NCBI GenBank assembly: GCA_023412845.1 | Contig: JAEZRH010000160.1 | Span: 1 to 8,106, forward strand | Length of the DNA: 8,106 nucleotides | Direction: 5' to 3' | From: Bacillota bacterium | GTDB taxonomy: Bacteria > Bacillota > Clostridia > Oscillospirales > Acutalibacteraceae | Program-made: the position numbers and the translations under genes | Shown here: piece after piece, positions 5,868-8,106 of the stretch | Layout of the letters: every line of letters starts with the position of its first letter | Position numbering within the stretch: position 1 is the first letter of the stretch | Notes under the pieces: model-generated | Told to the model about the DNA's origin: nothing | Database searches by the model: none | What the model saw: the letters and a program-made list of their open reading frames with translations, nothing else

Positions 5868-7143
5868 ACAAATCAGTCCCTTCCACAACTACTTCATCGT
5901 ACAGTTTTACCGTGTCTTGTGTATATAATGTGTTTTTATCCGGCGAAGGATCGCAGATGACGTAATTATCCGTGCTGAATTCCGGCACGATCTGGCGGAA
6001 CCCGATCTGGCTGCCGTGCATGACATACACGCCCTGCACGTTCTTTTTTGTCGTCGTCTCTTTACCCGAAGCGTCCTTTACCGTCTTCTGCAGCGTTTCG
6101 AAATGCACCGCCTTCTGGCTGACCCGGACGCCCGTGTACTGCTGGGTGACGATCTGCGCGGTCTCGCTCCGGATACCGGCGATCTCCTGATTCATATCCT
6201 TGCTTTCCAGGATGACGGCGGCTTCGGAATTCTGATCCTTCTGGTTGATGGCCGCTATTTCGGCCGGAACGGAAACATCCGAAACAAACGGAAACTGCAC
6301 CGAGACCTGGCCGCCGGAACCGGTCTGCCGGAAATTCACGACCTGGTCGGCCGGCACGATGCAGGCGAGGTACCAGATGTAATCGTCGCAGATTTTTCCT
6401 GCCGCGCCGGAGACGGGCGAAACCGGCGTCTGCCTTGCGCTGCGGATCTGGTCGCAGCTCATGGAAAGCACCTTTGAAAAGTCAAAGGCGCTTTCCAGAC
6501 CGTCTGTCGTCTCGATAAAATATCCCGAAGCGGGAGAAACGATCGTTCCCGCCGCGCTGCCCGCCTCGGCGGCAAGCGTTTTTTTCTGCGCCTGCAGCGC
6601 GCTGATGCGCGCGTTGAAATTCGCAATCTTCCCCGTCGCGATCTGCTTTTCGTTGATCAGATCGAGAAGGCCGTTCTTCTGTCCGGAGGCGGCCGTCAGA
6701 TCGCCGGAATTCACCGTGCCGAGAAGCTGCTCGAGATTTCGGCAGATACGGCTGTTTGCCGAATCTGTTCCGGCCGCGGGCGCCGCCGACCCGGGCGACT
6801 GAAGGCCCTGCAGCTGAGTGACCGCGCTTGTGACCTGCTTCAGCTGCCGCTGCGCGACCGCCTGTTTCTCATCGCGGTAGATATTGGCCACAGTTTCGCC
6901 CTTCGCCACTTTTTCACCCGGGCTAACGACATAATCGACAACGCCGCCGCTTTTCCCTTTGAGCAGCGTCTCCCTGCGGATAGCCAAAACATCCGCCTGG
7001 ACCGAGCTGGAAGCGGTAAAATACGTCGCGGTTTCCGTCCGGACGGGCGAATAGTGGGAACGGTAGACCTGATAGCCCACATAAAACAGCAAAAGCAGAG
7101 CCACAAGGGTAGAACCCAACCGTTTCATTCCCGGACCGTTCAC
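5845..7143 (-). CDS. HlyD-like single-span membrane protein (periplasmic-adaptor/membrane-fusion fold)
   Basis: The 432-residue product has one N-terminal membrane helix (about 9-27) and then an extracytoplasmic body. A lipoyl/biotinyl-like half motif (about 52-89) contains the segment GGVVDYVVSPGEKVAKGE. A helical, probably coiled-coil arm covers about 90-195. The returning half motif (GTIVSPASGYF, near 200-212) follows, then beta-rich domains. The C-terminus contains GVYVMHGSQIGFR and ends LYDEVVVEGTDLYDGKVIQ, a pattern typical of HlyD/RND-type adaptors. In Clostridia such a gene commonly precedes yggS and sepF, but its partner is not known to me and no ABC or RND transporter is adjacent. 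I start it at GTG 7143, forming a GTGA overlap with the miaA stop, because AAAAGGGG (7159-7152) is eight bases upstream. GTG 7152 and ATG 7128 are alternatives. An envelope or division-linked role is inferred from context only. Confidence 0.8.
   Translation of the reverse strand: MNGPGMKRLGSTLVALLLLFYVGYQVYRSHYSPVRTETATYFTASSSVQADVLAIRRETLLKGKSGGVVDYVVSPGEKVAKGETVANIYRDEKQAVAQRQLKQVTSAVTQLQGLQSPGSAAPAAGTDSANSRICRNLEQLLGTVNSGDLTAASGQKNGLLDLINEKQIATGKIANFNARISALQAQKKTLAAEAGSAAGTIVSPASGYFIETTDGLESAFDFSKVLSMSCDQIRSARQTPVSPVSGAAGKICDDYIWYLACIVPADQVVNFRQTGSGGQVSVQFPFVSDVSVPAEIAAINQKDQNSEAAVILESKDMNQEIAGIRSETAQIVTQQYTGVRVSQKAVHFETLQKTVKDASGKETTTKKNVQGVYVMHGSQIGFRQIVPEFSTDNYVICDPSPDKNTLYTQDTVKLYDEVVVEGTDLYDGKVIQ
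5877..5884 (-). promoter_or_regulatory. Ribosome-binding site that places the yggS start at 5867
   Basis: The minus strand reads GGAAGGGA from 5884 to 5877, then a nine-base spacer and ATG at 5867-5865. The longer reading from TTG 5888 would place this site inside the gene and has no comparable site upstream. The site lies within the 3' end of the HlyD-like gene. Confidence 0.6.
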
Positions 7144-8099
7144 AGCCGCCACCCCTTTTCCAGGATCAGATCGAACGCACGTTCACACACACGGTCGAAA
7201 GCGGAAAAATCGTCTACCATAATCCAGCGGACGCCGGCGTCACGTCGGAACCAGGTGAGCTGGCGCTTGGCATAGCGGCGGCTTTCCCTTTTGACCGTTG
7301 CGACGGCTTCTTCCAGCGTGCATTCCCCACGGAAATACGGGGCGAATTCCTTATACCCGATAGCCTGCTTCGCCGTGCAGGCACCGGGCAGGCGAAGGAC
7401 CGTTTCCGCTTCCCGCAGCAGGCCGCAACGCATCATGCCGTCCACACGGCGGTCAATGGCGGCGTAGAGCTTCGCCCTGTCGCGGTACGAAAGGCCGATC
7501 ATGCAGGCGTCGTAAGGGGTGGTCCTTCGGGACCGTTCGATCTGCTCCGTCATCGTGAGGCCCGTGACGCGGTAGATCTCGACAGCACGGATCAGGCGCG
7601 GGATATTATGGGGGTCGATGCGCTCCGCGGATTCCGGGTCGAAGGAGCGGAGCTCTTCCAGAAGGGCGTCCGGGCCTTCGGCCTCCGCCCTGCGGCGCAG
7701 CTCGGCTCGCAGGGTTTCGTCGCGCCCCTGCGGCGCAAAATCGACATTGCAGAGAAGCGACCGGACGTAGAGACCGGTCCCGCCGGCCACGACCGGCAGC
7801 CGTCCCCTGCCGCGGATGCCTCGGATACATTGCGAGGCGGCGGAAACATAGTCCGCCACGCTGAAGGGCTGCTCCGGTCCGACGCAGCCGATCATATGGT
7901 GCGGCACGCCGCGCATTTCGTCTGCCGACGGTTTGGCCGTGCCCACGTCCAGCCCCCTGTAGATCTGCATGGAGTCCGCCGAAACGACCTCCCCGCCGAA
8001 GCGCAGGGCGATTTCGACGGCAAGACGCGTCTTGCCCGTGGCGGTGGGGCCCCCCACCCCCCCCGCCGGGGCCGCCCCCCATAAGGCAGCCACCCCCAC
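7140..8099 (-). CDS. miaA: tRNA dimethylallyltransferase MiaA, N-terminus uncertain
   Basis: MiaA transfers a dimethylallyl group from DMAPP to the N6 of adenosine 37 in tRNAs reading UNN codons, giving i6A, which steadies codon pairing. The frame gives up to 319 residues, near the usual 300-315. Motifs are the P-loop GPTATGKT (17-24), DSMQIYRGLDVGTAKP (42-57) with the catalytic-base Asp42, GGTGLY (106-111), AIGYKEF (246-252) and SRRYAKRQLTWFRR (273-286). The start is unresolved. The listed GTG 8099 sits seven bases from the window edge, and the strand before the P-loop, normally a run of Val/Ile, reads as Gly/Ala/Pro within long G/C runs (8041-8097). An ATG at 8084-8082 is in another frame and would join only through an indel. 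The sequence there is suspect. miaA often follows mutL in this phylum; here it leads into the division cluster with a 4-base overlap. Confidence 0.92.
   Translation of the reverse strand: MGVAALWGAAPAGGVGGPTATGKTRLAVEIALRFGGEVVSADSMQIYRGLDVGTAKPSADEMRGVPHHMIGCVGPEQPFSVADYVSAASQCIRGIRGRGRLPVVAGGTGLYVRSLLCNVDFAPQGRDETLRAELRRRAEAEGPDALLEELRSFDPESAERIDPHNIPRLIRAVEIYRVTGLTMTEQIERSRRTTPYDACMIGLSYRDRAKLYAAIDRRVDGMMRCGLLREAETVLRLPGACTAKQAIGYKEFAPYFRGECTLEEAVATVKRESRRYAKRQLTWFRRDAGVRWIMVDDFSAFDRVCERAFDLILEKGWRL
7152..7159 (-). promoter_or_regulatory. Ribosome-binding site inside miaA for the HlyD-like gene
   Basis: The minus strand reads AAAAGGGG from 7159 to 7152, with an eight-base spacer to GTG 7143-7141. 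That GTG overlaps the miaA stop TGA (7142-7140) as GTGA. The site supports this start over the longer GTG 7152 reading, which would begin on the site itself, and indicates coupled translation of the two genes. Confidence 0.55.
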
Positions 8100-8106
8100 A
8101 GGTGCT

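Noticed and set aside
7608..8084. Plus-strand and alternative minus-strand open frames of 158 codons opposite or within miaA
   Set aside because: Both are shadows of miaA; the out-of-frame minus-strand one has lost the MiaA motifs and shows Gly/Arg/Pro-rich low-complexity sequence.
1..8106. CRISPR arrays, transposons, phage genes, tRNA or rRNA genes, toxin-antitoxin or defence systems
   Set aside because: No spaced direct repeats, terminal inverted repeats, transposase motifs or tRNA cloverleaf were seen. The minus strand is almost fully occupied by housekeeping genes.

Overview
The window is a tightly packed stretch of a bacterial chromosome with every recognisable gene on the minus strand. 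Transcription therefore runs from high to low coordinates. Base composition is GC-rich (roughly 60% by eye). The gene set and order (miaA, HlyD-like adaptor, yggS/ylmE, sepF/ylmF, ylmH, divIVA, ileS, lspA) is the Gram-positive ylm/division cluster as found in Clostridia. The GC content and the HlyD-like gene in place of ylmD suggest a GC-rich member of the Oscillospirales/Ruminococcus group. That placement is inferred from context and not proven.

Layout in transcription order: miaA (8099-7140, tRNA dimethylallyltransferase, N-terminus poorly resolved at the window edge). A single-span HlyD-like membrane protein (7143-5845), overlapping miaA by a GTGA junction. yggS, a PLP-binding protein (5867-5133), whose start lies inside the HlyD gene. 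sepF (5108-4620), an FtsZ-associated division protein. ylmH (4620-3859), an S4-domain RNA-binding protein, joined to sepF by a TAATG stop/start overlap. divIVA (3844-3197). ileS (3171-367), isoleucyl-tRNA synthetase. The 5' part of lspA (281-1), prolipoprotein signal peptidase, running off the window. Gaps are 0-25 nt except for 85 nt between ileS and lspA, which contains a strong hairpin. No promoter, T-box or convincing intrinsic terminator is visible, so the genes probably form one operon extending past both ends of the window.

How the genes fit together: SepF and DivIVA organise the septum and poles. YlmH and YggS are their habitual chromosomal partners, with RNA/ribosome-quality-control and PLP-homeostasis roles. 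IleRS and MiaA serve translation, and LspA matures lipoproteins. The HlyD-like protein is probably an envelope component.

The most notable anomaly is an in-frame TAA codon at 2385-2383 that splits ileS into a 262-codon N-terminal ORF and a 664-codon C-terminal ORF. There is no frame change and every catalytic motif is intact on one side or the other. It is either a sequencing/assembly error, a real nonsense mutation, or a split enzyme. The second anomaly is a G/C-homopolymer stretch at 8041-8097 that spoils the N-terminal strand of MiaA and looks like poor sequence. I found no mobile element, CRISPR array, RNA gene or novel system. This is essentially a housekeeping region.
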